Below, in pieces: positions 16,763 to 26,114 of a stretch of DNA of 50,618 bases. Origin of the DNA: Butyrivibrio sp. (GTDB taxonomy: Bacteria; Bacillota; Clostridia; Lachnospirales; Lachnospiraceae). Within the stretch, counting starts at the first letter, position 1. Each line of letters starts with the position of its first letter. Under the pieces are notes generated by a model that was not told where the DNA came from, searched no databases, and was given only the letters and a program-made list of their open reading frames with translations. Where the stretch lies: contig JAILPB010000001.1 in the NCBI GenBank assembly GCA_024690485.1, forward strand, positions 1 to 50,618. The letters run 5' to 3'. The translations under genes and the position numbers were made by a program.

Positions 16763-18133
16763 TCAGCTTTTATTTTGATTGTATTTTTCCATAACTCGAA
16801 CAAGTCTGTTCCTGGATTTAATAAATGCCGGAATAAGAAACGCATCTGCAGCTATCCACGCAAGAGGACTTGCAAGGCAAACACCTGTAAATCCGATTAT
16901 TGGAACAAGGACAAGTGCAGCTACTGCTCTTGCTATCATCTCGCATACTCCCGCAAGTATGGCAAGCATGCTGTATCCCATGCCCTGAATCAGGAATCTT
17001 ACTATGTTTACAAAGGCAAGGGGAATATAAAATGCGCTGTTCCATATGAGATTTTTATGAGCAAATTCAAGTACTGTAATCTCCGATGAATCCATAAACA
17101 GCAGGCAAAAATACTTTCCAAAGAAGAAAAGTATTCCAAAGGCAATGATTGCGTATGCAGAGCCCAGGGTTCCTGCCGCCTTAAGTCCCTTCTCAAGTCT
17201 GTCAAGCTTACCAGCTCCCACATTCTGACCACCATACGTGGACATGGTAGAACCAAGAGCGTCAAAGGGACATACAAAGAACATGCTGACTTTTCCTGCT
17301 GTAGTAACCGCAGCTACCACATCTGCTCCAAGTCCGTTTACCGCAACCTGCAAAAGGACGCTTCCTATGGCAGTAATGGAATACTGAAGACCCATGGGAA
17401 TTCCCATATTAATAAGATTAAGTGCGTAATGTCTGTCAAAATCAAAATCAAGCCTGGAAATATGAAGAATCTCCACTTTTTTAATTATGAAAACAAGACA
17501 CATAATACCAGATGCCAGCTGTGAAATGACTGTAGCAAGGGCAGCTCCCGTTACGCCCATCTTAAGTCCGATAATAAAGATCAAATCAAGACCTATGTTG
17601 ATAAATGAAGCGATAACCAGAAATAATACGGGATGCTTACTGTCTCCAACTGCTCTAAGTATTCCCGATAAGAGGTTATACATATAGATAACCGGAATTC
17701 CTAAAAAGATCACCAAAATATAACTGTATGCATACTCTATAACTTCAGAGGGCGTATTCATAGAAACCAGAATAGTCCTGCAGAAAATGCTTACAAAAAA
17801 TGTCATCACAACAGCAAGTACTGTGCACAGCTCTATTGCATGGGCAAAGTATTTGCGCATGGCTGCAAAGTCCTTGGCGCCAAACATCTGGGAAATAGGG
17901 ATCGAAAATCCGCTTGATACTCCCATGCAAAATCCAATTATCATAAAGCTGATAGAGCCGGTGCTTCCCACCCCTGCAAGCGCATACTTACCGAGAAACT
18001 TTCCAACTATCATGGTATCTACCACGTTGTAAAACTGCTGGAAAAGCATTCCCATAAGAAGCGGAACCGCAAAGCCCAAAATCAGTTTCATAGGTGAACC
18101 TGTTGTAAGGTCCTTGGTTGCTGTTTTTTGCAT
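16763..18133 (-). CDS. MATE-family efflux transporter
   Basis: 456 residues from the ATG at 18133, chosen because GAGG stands 7 nt before it; an in-frame ATG at 18154 has only a weak site. The start MQKTATKDLTTGSPMKLILGFAVPLLMG and the signature QQFYNVVDTMIVGKFLG are typical of clostridial MATE exporters. About twelve membrane helices are visible. It heads a likely larB-larC message, since gaps are 17 and 21 nt and a promoter-like -10 box is upstream. A role connected with nickel or the cofactor is not implied by the family, which mainly exports organic cations. Confidence 0.91.
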   Translation of the reverse strand: MQKTATKDLTTGSPMKLILGFAVPLLMGMLFQQFYNVVDTMIVGKFLGKYALAGVGSTGSISFMIIGFCMGVSSGFSIPISQMFGAKDFAAMRKYFAHAIELCTVLAVVMTFFVSIFCRTILVSMNTPSEVIEYAYSYILVIFLGIPVIYMYNLLSGILRAVGDSKHPVLFLVIASFINIGLDLIFIIGLKMGVTGAALATVISQLASGIMCLVFIIKKVEILHISRLDFDFDRHYALNLINMGIPMGLQYSITAIGSVLLQVAVNGLGADVVAAVTTAGKVSMFFVCPFDALGSTMSTYGGQNVGAGKLDRLEKGLKAAGTLGSAYAIIAFGILFFFGKYFCLLFMDSSEITVLEFAHKNLIWNSAFYIPLAFVNIVRFLIQGMGYSMLAILAGVCEMIARAVAALVLVPIIGFTGVCLASPLAWIAADAFLIPAFIKSRNRLVRVMEKYNQNKS

Positions 18134-18176
18134 AATGTTGCCTCGATTATTCATTGTTCCACTAAGTATATATATG

Positions 18177-18185
18177 ATTGTATCA
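18177..18185 (-). promoter_or_regulatory. Extended -10 promoter for the MATE-larB-larC group
   Basis: The minus strand reads TGATACAAT (TG-N-TACAAT), an extended -10 element, between the galactan terminator and the MATE start. The -35 is poor. The predicted start near 18170 is compatible with translation from 18133. Confidence 0.5.
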
Positions 18186-18228
18186 AATTTATTTATGTTT
18201 TAAAGAGATATTAAATATAAAATAATTG

Positions 18229-18258
18229 TAAAAACCGATAGCAAAGTTGCTACCGGTT
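18229..18258 (-). terminator. Rho-independent terminator of the galactan operon
   Basis: On the minus strand AACCGGTAGC-AACTTT-GCTATCGGTT (one G-U pair) is followed by TTTACAA. It lies 15 nt after the GH53 stop codon. Confidence 0.85.
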
Positions 18259-18273
18259 TCCCATAAATATATT

Positions 18274-20280
18274 CTAGTTCACTTTTGTCAAAGAAAAGTC
18301 ATCCACAGTTCCCCAGCTCCCGCCGTTGCATTTAGCACGAACGCCGATGATAACTGTGCCATCTGTTACTTCGATTTTATCTATTGTAGGCTGTTTCCAC
18401 TCTGCCCAACTTGTAACCATAAAGTCCTTAGTCTGCTCTTTGTCACCGGATATAGCATATAATTCAAGCTTCGATGATAAGCCATCCATGTCTCCGCCCT
18501 GAGCATAAGCTGTAAGCTTGTAGGTTCCGGGAGACAGATTGGTTATTACCTGTTGGATGCTAAAGTCCATATCAGACTCGGACCAAAAATGAAATGAATT
18601 TGTTCCTGTGTGAGCATCATCCACTTTATCCTGATAATCGCAAGGATTTGCGGCTCCGCTGTGAGATATTTTCCACATGGATTTATCCGGCTCTTCAAAA
18701 CTTGGATTATCTACGTAGTTGTCAGAAGTAATTTTAATATAGCAGGTAACCGATACATCGTCTGTAATCTTACCCTTAACAGTAGTGACGCTTTCTTTCG
18801 TAACATCAATGTTTTTTAACTGCTCTTCATTCCAGGTTACAGGCACCTTCTCGCTAACGGAATTATCATTATAGATGACATCAACTTCCTCAGGAAGCTT
18901 TATCTCACCTCCGCAAGGAAAAGAAAGACGTATGATAGGTACATCTTCAACCTTAAGTTCTGTCTTGTGACCTGTCCATAGATATTTATACACATTAAGA
19001 GAATCCAGTGGATGACCGTTAAAATCAAAAAGTGCCTGATTTTCCCATGAGCAGCCTCCATAGTAAAGGCCTGCATCCTGAGGATCATAGTCTGCTGAAA
19101 AGCTGCTTGCCCATCCGCTACCATAGACTTCCCACAACTCTGAATTATCTGAACTCTGAGGTCCTACAGGAATCCAGGTTCCTTCCCAATAGAAAACTCC
19201 AACTGCACCTATTTCATTTACTGCAGCTATAGTATCTCTTATCATGTTGGCCTGTCCCTGTACAGATGCAGGATATCCTTCCACAAGGCTTGCCTTTTCA
19301 GCCACACTGTTCCCCTGTCCATCGCCGTCCTGAAGAGTGTACGGGTAGGATGTTTCAGCCAGCATCACATCCTTTCCATACTCATATTTCACATGAGACA
19401 GAACCTTCTTTAATCTCTCAAAATCACAGTCCCAGAAAGGATAATAGGACATTCCCAAAATGTCATAATCAACCTCCTGACTTCTGAGGCTGCTTACTCT
19501 GCCATCTATATCCTCCACATTGTCGATATTGGCGTAGTGGACAACTATTTTAATATCCTTATCATACAAGGCTGAGATTTCTCGAACAGCCTTGCTTCCG
19601 GCTTTTACCAGCTTTGCCACGTAGGTGAGCATGGAAACTCCGCTTATTCCGTTGTTTATCTCATTTCCAACCTGGACCATTCCCACGTCAATGCCAGCAT
19701 CCAGCATTTGGGTTAAGCTCTCCTTGGTAAAAACATAGAGTGCATCAGCCTTCTCATCTACGCTCATGCCTTCCCATGCCTTAGGAGCATGCTGTCTTTT
19801 TGGATCAGACCAGAAATCAGAATAATGGAAATCCACACATACCTTCATTCCATTTTCGGTTGCACGTTTTCCAAGCTCTACAGCAGTCTTTACATCATTA
19901 TTTCCACCGCCATAGCCATTCCCGTTTGCATCATAGGGATCATTCCAAACTCTGAGTCGTATATAGTTTATTCCGGAGTCATGAAGTACCCTGAAAGGAT
20001 CTGCCTCTTTCCCTTTAAAGTCGTAATACTTAACTCCGCTGTTTTCCTCGGCCAGAACAGATGAAGCATCCATTCCCAGAGCAAAATCTTCAGGAAGCTT
20101 ATCCACTTTTCTCACAAAAAGATCCGTTGAATCATCAGTAGCAAGTAGAACGCTCTTTCCACCGCTCTCACCGTAAATGCCGCTCTTTAGGCTTCCGTCA
20201 TCAACGCATCCGGAAAGAGTTGACATAAGTATTCCCGACGCCAATAGTACGCTAAAAAATCTCCCATTAACTATTTTCAT
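18274..20280 (-). CDS. ganB: GH53 endo-beta-1,4-galactanase, lipoprotein with Ig-like and CBM61-like domains
   Basis: 668 residues from ATG 20280 (GAGGAG upstream; an ATG 12 nt earlier lacks a site). A signal peptide ends in lipobox LSGC (C25), so the enzyme is anchored outside the membrane. The GH53 domain (about 61-436) cleaves beta-1,4-galactan side chains of pectin; it has FALGMDAS, the acid/base E207 in QVGNEINNG and the nucleophile E309 in LAETSYPYT. A bacterial Ig-like domain (about 451-518) and a C-terminal beta-sandwich like the galactan-binding module CBM61 (about 522-668, ending WGTVDDFSLTKVN) follow. It is the last gene of the galactan operon. The symbol follows Bacillus subtilis usage by function. 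Confidence 0.93.
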   Translation of the reverse strand: MKIVNGRFFSVLLASGILMSTLSGCVDDGSLKSGIYGESGGKSVLLATDDSTDLFVRKVDKLPEDFALGMDASSVLAEENSGVKYYDFKGKEADPFRVLHDSGINYIRLRVWNDPYDANGNGYGGGNNDVKTAVELGKRATENGMKVCVDFHYSDFWSDPKRQHAPKAWEGMSVDEKADALYVFTKESLTQMLDAGIDVGMVQVGNEINNGISGVSMLTYVAKLVKAGSKAVREISALYDKDIKIVVHYANIDNVEDIDGRVSSLRSQEVDYDILGMSYYPFWDCDFERLKKVLSHVKYEYGKDVMLAETSYPYTLQDGDGQGNSVAEKASLVEGYPASVQGQANMIRDTIAAVNEIGAVGVFYWEGTWIPVGPQSSDNSELWEVYGSGWASSFSADYDPQDAGLYYGGCSWENQALFDFNGHPLDSLNVYKYLWTGHKTELKVEDVPIIRLSFPCGGEIKLPEEVDVIYNDNSVSEKVPVTWNEEQLKNIDVTKESVTTVKGKITDDVSVTCYIKITSDNYVDNPSFEEPDKSMWKISHSGAANPCDYQDKVDDAHTGTNSFHFWSESDMDFSIQQVITNLSPGTYKLTAYAQGGDMDGLSSKLELYAISGDKEQTKDFMVTSWAEWKQPTIDKIEVTDGTVIIGVRAKCNGGSWGTVDDFSLTKVN

Positions 20281-20329
20281 TAATCTCCTCATAAGTAGCT
20301 TCGCTGCCGTAAAAACTACCTGTTATGCC

Positions 20330-22594
20330 TTAAATAATAATAATCTTATACTGTGCCACGCTGGAAATGCCATTAAGTCTGCAGGCTTTTCCATCTTCCA
20401 TCTTAGGCCACTTTTGAAGATATATCTCATCTCCCTCTCGCAAAGGATAAAGACGTACATCTCCCTCGAATCTTTCCTGAAGTTCCTTCACATTCTCAGC
20501 TCCGATAAAACGCTTAAGTCCGATTTCCCAGAGCTGTCCTGTATAGAAACTGTCGGCAATGAGTTCTCCCTTGTTAAAGGTTTCTATATCACAGGATGCA
20601 TAGAGCTGCGCCTTGTCAGCAGCATAATCAGCCATAAGATATACTTCATCCATATCAGGCTCAATATGCTCCACTTCAATATGATAGCACCTGGTTTCCT
20701 CGTTGGCTTCAACTTCTTTTATGGTAACCGTAGCATCATTTCTGAATTCATCCACATATCTGTAGGTAGCAAAATCAAGACTGTCCACCATATAAGTTTC
20801 GCTGATATTCTCTGCATCAGTATGGATAAATCCAATAGGCGTCTCCTCAAGGTCAGGCCATACTCTTATTGACACGCTGTGATCCTGTCCATCAGAAGGA
20901 ATCTCTGCATAAATCTGATATCCTCTGTTGTTCTTTCCACGCTTTCTCTCCACGATGTCATACTCAGATATTACAAGATGCTCTGTCCCAAATTCGTCAC
21001 AGATCTTCACTGCATGCTCAGCTTCATAGCGATTTAAAACAAGGATCTTGATATCTCCTATGTCTCCCTCAATTTCCATCTCAGCCGAGTCTCTCTCATC
21101 AGCATAGAAAACATAAGCATTTATCCTGCCCTTTTCATCATGAAGAATGCAAAGAGGTGTCATGTTCGCCTTTTTAAGGACTGCGTCATAGCCGATTGGC
21201 ATGTTAAATGGATAGAAGAAATAGTCTCCGTTTTTAACATCCCTCTCTTCAAATTCTGTAATGGCATTTCCGCTTTCATCAAATGCCTTAAGGCATACGC
21301 CGTCATGGTCTGCCATCTCATATCTTCTTTGGTAATTGTTCACGAATAAAAATCCGCTGTACATTTCACTGTCACAGATTTCTTTTTTGCAGGCTCTGAC
21401 AGCGCACCTAAGGTCAGATAGATTATCAGGCTTTAAGGGATTTCCCGGCTGCTCAATATAGGACATTTCGCAAAGGTCTCCTCCAAAATCCTTTACGAAC
21501 ATCGAAAGCTTTCTTATCTTCCTGTAGGTATCAGACATCTGCCCGTATTCTTTTATTGGCGCATTGAAATCATAGGATAAAACCGGAAGATCGTTTGGAT
21601 ATCCCGTCTCTTTGCTCTCCTGCAAAGTAGTGAGTTTTCCCTTCGGATTTGTTCCGCCGTGGTACATATAATATCCAAGAAGATTAGCCCCGCTTCCCAT
21701 CTTGACCATGCTCATAGCCTCAGTATCACTACCTGTTGCAATAGGCCTTCTGTGGTGTGTAACCTGAAGCCCGCCTCCAAGCTCTGCTGTAAGATAGGGA
21801 AATTTGTCCATATCAAAGGTGATTCCAACCCCAAGGCCGTGGTCGGAGCCTATATTATGATCATTTCTTTCCTTCGTAAAAATATAATTGCCGCTAGGCT
21901 CAATCTCTGTTGTTCTCTGATCCCATGGTGCCTCGCAGTAGCCGCCCATTACCGGAAGCATACCGCCTGTAACTGCTCCGCCCCATCCGGTTGCTGTATA
22001 TAGAGGTGCATCAAAACCTATCTCCTTGGCCATTTTTTCCAAGGTTCTCATGTGCTCTTCTCCCTCTTCTCCGGAGAAGCCTCCGCAATGACCGTATTCA
22101 TTCTCAATCTGGATGCCGATTACAGGGCCTCCGTCTTTCAGGAAAAAGCCCTTTGCCTGCTGGAAGATGTGCTCATAAAAATTCCTTACATGCTCAAGAT
22201 ACTCGGGGGCATTACTTCTGACTTCATAGTTTTTCTGTTTTGCGTCTTCCAAAAGCCAGTCAGGGAATCCTCCGTTTCTGGCTTCTCCATGAGCCCAGGG
22301 ACCAATTCTGAGAATACAGCTTAAGCCAACCTTCTGCACTTTCTCCAAGAACCCTCTAAGATTCCTGTCACCGCTAAAATCGAATTCGCCTCTTATCTCT
22401 TCGTGGTGAATCCAGATTGTATATAAAGAAACGATGTCAACACCGCCGCTCTTCATCTTATATAATTCTTCTTCCCAATATCTGCTTCTGTATCTGGAAA
22501 AATGCATTTCACCCATTACAGGATAAAAGCCCTTTCCATCAGCAGTTAATGACATTGGTGTAAAACTTAAAACACTTTCCTTTGATAATTTCAT
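20330..22594 (-). CDS. GH35-family beta-galactosidase
   Basis: 754 residues from ATG 22594, which has GAGG at good spacing; a longer reading from a TTG would run into the upstream hairpin. The GH35 TIM barrel shows GEMHFSRYRSRYWEEEL, the arginine-glycine-proline segment RIGPWAHGEARNGGFPDWL, the acid/base E166 in GIQIENEYG and a likely nucleophile E270 in YLTAELGGG. The C-terminal 400 residues are beta-rich accessory domains. There is no signal peptide, so it acts in the cytoplasm on imported galacto-oligosaccharides. In the equivalent Bacillus operon a GH42 enzyme does this job, so GH35 is a substitute here. Confidence 0.9.
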   Translation of the reverse strand: MKLSKESVLSFTPMSLTADGKGFYPVMGEMHFSRYRSRYWEEELYKMKSGGVDIVSLYTIWIHHEEIRGEFDFSGDRNLRGFLEKVQKVGLSCILRIGPWAHGEARNGGFPDWLLEDAKQKNYEVRSNAPEYLEHVRNFYEHIFQQAKGFFLKDGGPVIGIQIENEYGHCGGFSGEEGEEHMRTLEKMAKEIGFDAPLYTATGWGGAVTGGMLPVMGGYCEAPWDQRTTEIEPSGNYIFTKERNDHNIGSDHGLGVGITFDMDKFPYLTAELGGGLQVTHHRRPIATGSDTEAMSMVKMGSGANLLGYYMYHGGTNPKGKLTTLQESKETGYPNDLPVLSYDFNAPIKEYGQMSDTYRKIRKLSMFVKDFGGDLCEMSYIEQPGNPLKPDNLSDLRCAVRACKKEICDSEMYSGFLFVNNYQRRYEMADHDGVCLKAFDESGNAITEFEERDVKNGDYFFYPFNMPIGYDAVLKKANMTPLCILHDEKGRINAYVFYADERDSAEMEIEGDIGDIKILVLNRYEAEHAVKICDEFGTEHLVISEYDIVERKRGKNNRGYQIYAEIPSDGQDHSVSIRVWPDLEETPIGFIHTDAENISETYMVDSLDFATYRYVDEFRNDATVTIKEVEANEETRCYHIEVEHIEPDMDEVYLMADYAADKAQLYASCDIETFNKGELIADSFYTGQLWEIGLKRFIGAENVKELQERFEGDVRLYPLREGDEIYLQKWPKMEDGKACRLNGISSVAQYKIIII

Positions 22595-22627
22595 TATTTT
22601 TTCCTCGCATTGTGATAAACACATAAA

Positions 22628-22672
22628 TACCGACTCATCCATCAATTATATTTCATGATGACTGAGTCGGTA
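22628..22672 (-). terminator. Long hairpin between the LacI-type gene and GH35
   Basis: A 17-bp arm pair with two mismatches (outer 10 bp perfect: TACCGACTCA/TGAGTCGGTA) and an 11-nt loop lies 33 nt before the GH35 start. The minus strand continues ATTTATGTGTTTATC, not a clean U-run, so it may attenuate rather than stop transcription, or be an RNA-processing or stabilising structure within the operon. Confidence 0.65.
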
Positions 22673-22701
22673 TAGTTTTATTTTATGAAATAACTGTGTT
22701 T

Positions 22702-23697
22702 TTACTTGGTGCTTTCTTTCATTACAACCTCATAATCTTTTAGCTTCTGATTATCAACTTTTTCTCCATCGATAAGAGCCAAAATCATTCTGGCTGCAAC
22801 AGCCCCAAGATTTCTATCGTCAAAATTAAGAGAAGTCACAGGAACTATGGCATTTTCAAGCATATGACTGTTACTAAAGGATGCCAGTCTAAGATCCTGA
22901 GGAATCTTGATCTTTTCAGCTCTGCAAATACTCATAACATAGCCTGCTAGCTGATCATCCATGCATATAACGCCGTCTACTTTCTTTTGCGCAAGCTGCT
23001 TTACGATATCCCGGAGCCTTTGCTCATTACTCTGATTCAGGAAAATCAGGGATTCATCGACCTTTTTATCCATTGATCTAAAAGCTTCCATAAATGCTTC
23101 ATGACGAACCCTGGTTATTGTAAGGTCTGTGGATCCTCCGATAAGAGCCAGCTTTGTGTGTCCCTTTGCAATAAGGATTGAAGTAAGTTCTTTACAGGCG
23201 TCAAAGTTATCGTTATCAACAGTAACAATGCTTTCATCTGTAGATGATCCTATGGCCACAAAAGGAACTCCGCTTTCTTTGAGATACTCAGCTGCTCTGT
23301 CATCAATCAGGGTTCTCGTAAGTATTACTCCGTCGACTTTTCTTTTTTCAATTACCCTCTTAAGGTTTGAAATCTCATCGACAGCCACCAGGGATACTAC
23401 TATGTCATATCCATATCCGCTTGTGACCTCATTCATTCCCATGAGGCATCTTTGGAAAAAGGGAAGCTCAACCATGGAGTAATTGCCGGGCCATACTACG
23501 GAAATGTTATAGGTTTTCCTTCTGGCAAGACCCTGAGCAACAACATTAGGCGTGTAATTATTCTGTTGTATGTATTTTAGTACTCTGTCCCTGGTAGTCT
23601 GGCTGATCCTACCCTTTCCGGAAATCGCTCTGGAAACCGTAGTCTTGGAAACACCAAGTGCAGACGCTACGTCCTCTATGGTTATTTTTTCGCCCAT
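22702..23697 (-). CDS. LacI-family transcriptional regulator (GanR-like)
   Basis: 331 residues. The N-terminal helix-turn-helix reads TIEDVASALGVSKTTVSRAI with the hinge helix NVVAQGLARR, followed by a periplasmic-binding-protein-like effector domain (about 62-331). It is inside the galactan operon, 5 nt after the second permease gene, so the regulator is probably controlled by the promoter it acts on. Its likely targets are the CG-centred palindromes upstream of the binding-protein gene, the best being TGCGCAACCGTTTGCGCA. The inducer is probably a galacto-oligosaccharide, by context only. Confidence 0.93.
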   Translation of the reverse strand: MGEKITIEDVASALGVSKTTVSRAISGKGRISQTTRDRVLKYIQQNNYTPNVVAQGLARRKTYNISVVWPGNYSMVELPFFQRCLMGMNEVTSGYGYDIVVSLVAVDEISNLKRVIEKRKVDGVILTRTLIDDRAAEYLKESGVPFVAIGSSTDESIVTVDNDNFDACKELTSILIAKGHTKLALIGGSTDLTITRVRHEAFMEAFRSMDKKVDESLIFLNQSNEQRLRDIVKQLAQKKVDGVICMDDQLAGYVMSICRAEKIKIPQDLRLASFSNSHMLENAIVPVTSLNFDDRNLGAVAARMILALIDGEKVDNQKLKDYEVVMKESTK

Positions 23698-23702
23698 ACG
23701 CG

Positions 23703-24566
23703 TTAGCCTTTCACAGCACCACCGGTTACGCCTTCAACGTAGTACTTCTGAAGGAACATGAACAGTAATGTTACAGGAACTGCGATAAGCACACCGCCAG
23801 CGCAGAATCTTGTGAAATATCCCTGATAGTCATTTGTCCAAACCCATCTGGTCATGGCAACTGCTACGTTGTAGCTCTTATCATGTCCAAATGCAACATA
23901 AGAAGCAAATACGTAATCACACCATGGAGCCATGAAAGCAACCAGTGCTGTGTAGATGATGATAGGCTTTGACATAGGAATTGTCATTGTAAAGAAGATT
24001 CTTGCTCTTGTAGCACCGTCAATTCTTGCAGCCTCATCCAGAGCTTTCGGGATAGTATCAAAATATCCTTTACATACATAGTAGCCCATTCCGCAGCTTG
24101 CGATTGATACAAGAATGAGTCCCGGTACCGCACCTGCCTGAGTAAGTCCAAGCATTTTAAGAAGGAAATACAAGCAGATCATAGTAAGGAATCCGGGGAA
24201 CATTCCAAGAACAAGCCAGAATCTCATAAGGATAGTTCTACCTTTAAATCTCATTCTTGAAAGTGCATAGCTTACGCAGAGCACTATTATTGTCTGGAAT
24301 ATTGTTACAAAGAATGCTATTACAAGTGTATTTCTATACCACAATATAAAGTTTGTTTCACCTGAAAACAGGAATCTGTAGTTATCAAGTGAGAAAGAAT
24401 GGGGAACAAGATAATCTACCATTCCACCAAACTCCGTCTTGTAGGATCTAAAGCTCTGAAGAACAAGACCTACAAAGGGGAATAACCAAATTATGCTTAT
24501 AAGAACAAGAAGCACATAAGAAATAGCTGTACTTATTTTTCTCTTTGTTTTATATGATTTATTCAT
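23703..24566 (-). CDS. Sugar ABC transporter permease, MalG type (GanQ-like)
   Basis: 287 residues with six membrane helices and the cytoplasmic EAA loop EAARIDGATRARIFFTMTIPMSKPI that contacts the ATPase. The N-terminus TKRKISTAISYVLLVLISIIWLFPF and the C-terminal KYYVEGVTGGAVKG are typical for MalG-like permeases. It pairs with the larger permease whose stop codon overlaps its start by one base. Operon context points to galacto-oligosaccharides as cargo. No ATPase gene is in the window; such systems often use one shared MsmX/MsiK ATPase encoded elsewhere. Confidence 0.93.
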   Translation of the reverse strand: MNKSYKTKRKISTAISYVLLVLISIIWLFPFVGLVLQSFRSYKTEFGGMVDYLVPHSFSLDNYRFLFSGETNFILWYRNTLVIAFFVTIFQTIIVLCVSYALSRMRFKGRTILMRFWLVLGMFPGFLTMICLYFLLKMLGLTQAGAVPGLILVSIASCGMGYYVCKGYFDTIPKALDEAARIDGATRARIFFTMTIPMSKPIIIYTALVAFMAPWCDYVFASYVAFGHDKSYNVAVAMTRWVWTNDYQGYFTRFCAGGVLIAVPVTLLFMFLQKYYVEGVTGGAVKG

Positions 24567-25963
24567 TACTGGAATCCCTCCTCATCCTTAACTGAAGGCA
24601 GCATGTTGTAAACAACAAGTGTAATAACCGCAGTTACAACGAATACCATGATACCGATTACGGCTGCCATCTTGTAGTTAGTGTCATTAACCGTCATCTT
24701 GTAGAGCCAGGTTACAAGCAGGTCTGAATAGCCTGCCTTTTCTGCAAGAGACATAGACTGAGGTTTACCCTGTGTAAGAAGGTAAATAACATTGAAGTTA
24801 TTAAGGTTACCTGTAAACTGTGTAAGCAGGAAAGGTCCTGTTACAAATAACATATAGGGAAGGGTAATGCTTCTGAACATCTGCCATCCGCTTGCGCCGT
24901 CAATTCTGGCACTCTCATAGAGGTCTTCAGGAATGTTCATAAGAAGTCCCGTTGCTATCAACATCATGTAAGGAATACCAATCCAGATGTTTACTACAAT
25001 GATCGTGATTCTCGCAAGCATCGGATCAGTCCAGAAAGGAATATAACTGTCTATGATTCCCCACTTAATAAGATATCCGTTAATAAGTCCGTCATTAGCG
25101 AACATCTTCATAACATAAAGAAGTGAAACGAACTGGGGAACGGCAATTGTCATAACAAGAATTGTTCTCCAAAGTTTCTTAAATTTGATTTCCTTTTTAT
25201 TTATCAGCATTGCAACTGCAAGACCAAGGAAATAATCAATAAATGTAGCAAAGAATGCCCAAACAAGTGTCCATGCAAGTACCTGAACAAAAGTACCGCC
25301 GATTCCAGTCTTTCCAAAAGACACAAGGTTTTTAAAGTTCTCAAGTCCAACCCATGTAAAAAGATTTGTAGGGGACTGATGGTTTTTATCATAATTTGTA
25401 AATGCCACAAGAATCATGAATACGATAGGCAAAACCGTAAATACAAAGATTCCTGTAACAGGAAGTGCTAAAAGTGTCTTATCAAAGTTTTTGTCAAACA
25501 GAGAAAGAAAAACTGTTCTGTTGCTGGGAAGTCTCTTTCCCTCCTTTAAAAGGAGTTCTTCTTTTCTGTTTTCCTGGATGTTCAAATACCAGATCACAAG
25601 AATAGCTATGATTGCAAAGATACTAAGAACACCAAACAAAAGGATAAGGAAGCTGTTATCACCATAAACGGTTTTTCTTCCAACCTTCTGAGTTGCAACA
25701 GTTCCAAGTGTGGTTATCTTAGAGAGATACTGCCAGCCAAATCCAAACATATAGCAAAAGAACAATGCTTCAAGCAAAAGAAGTGCTGCTCCAATCAGTA
25801 CCTGTCCTCTAAGTATCGGTCCAAGACCAAATATCAGAAATGACAATTTTGTCTTTATATCACCCTCAACGAATGTTACCCCAATATTTTTAAATATCTG
25901 ACCAATACTCTCAAAAAATGAAGCTATAACATTCTTTTTCCTTTTAGCCGCGCTATGTTTCAT
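24566..25963 (-). CDS. Sugar ABC transporter permease, MalF type (GanP-like)
   Basis: 465 residues. The C-terminal 300 residues are the MalF-like permease with EAA loop YESARIDGASGWQMFRSITLP. The N-terminal ~165 residues add extra membrane helices (ILRGQVLIGAALLLLEALFFCYMFGFG and LILLFGVLSIFAIIAILVIWYL), which is usual for the MalF class. GGGAGG stands before the ATG. It lies after the binding-protein gene, separated by a hairpin, and overlaps the next permease gene by one base. Confidence 0.93.
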   Translation of the reverse strand: MKHSAAKRKKNVIASFFESIGQIFKNIGVTFVEGDIKTKLSFLIFGLGPILRGQVLIGAALLLLEALFFCYMFGFGWQYLSKITTLGTVATQKVGRKTVYGDNSFLILLFGVLSIFAIIAILVIWYLNIQENRKEELLLKEGKRLPSNRTVFLSLFDKNFDKTLLALPVTGIFVFTVLPIVFMILVAFTNYDKNHQSPTNLFTWVGLENFKNLVSFGKTGIGGTFVQVLAWTLVWAFFATFIDYFLGLAVAMLINKKEIKFKKLWRTILVMTIAVPQFVSLLYVMKMFANDGLINGYLIKWGIIDSYIPFWTDPMLARITIIVVNIWIGIPYMMLIATGLLMNIPEDLYESARIDGASGWQMFRSITLPYMLFVTGPFLLTQFTGNLNNFNVIYLLTQGKPQSMSLAEKAGYSDLLVTWLYKMTVNDTNYKMAAVIGIMVFVVTAVITLVVYNMLPSVKDEEGFQ

Positions 25964-26021
25964 GCCCGGACCTCCCTTCGTATCTGAATGCTTCTGAAAT
26001 TGAACCCCTTACCTTTAAATA

Positions 26022-26050
26022 AGGCTCGGAATATTTATAATTCCGAGCCT
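26022..26050 (-). terminator. Hairpin between binding-protein and permease genes
   Basis: A perfect 11-bp stem, AGGCTCGGAAT/ATTCCGAGCCT, with a 7-nt loop, followed by TATTTAAAGG. Such a structure typically protects the binding-protein message and lowers permease expression. Confidence 0.7.
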
Positions 26051-26114
26051 ATAAATTGTTTTTATTATCCAGCTACCCAAACCTTCTCATGGGCACTGCA
26101 GATTTTAACAATAA

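Noticed and set aside
8726..18133. The two MATE genes as a recent duplication
   Set aside because: The two proteins differ through most of their length and belong to different subgroups by their N-termini.
20177..20872. Plus-strand frame of 231 codons
   Set aside because: It is antisense to the GH53 start and the GH35 end, both of which have catalytic motifs and good starts.
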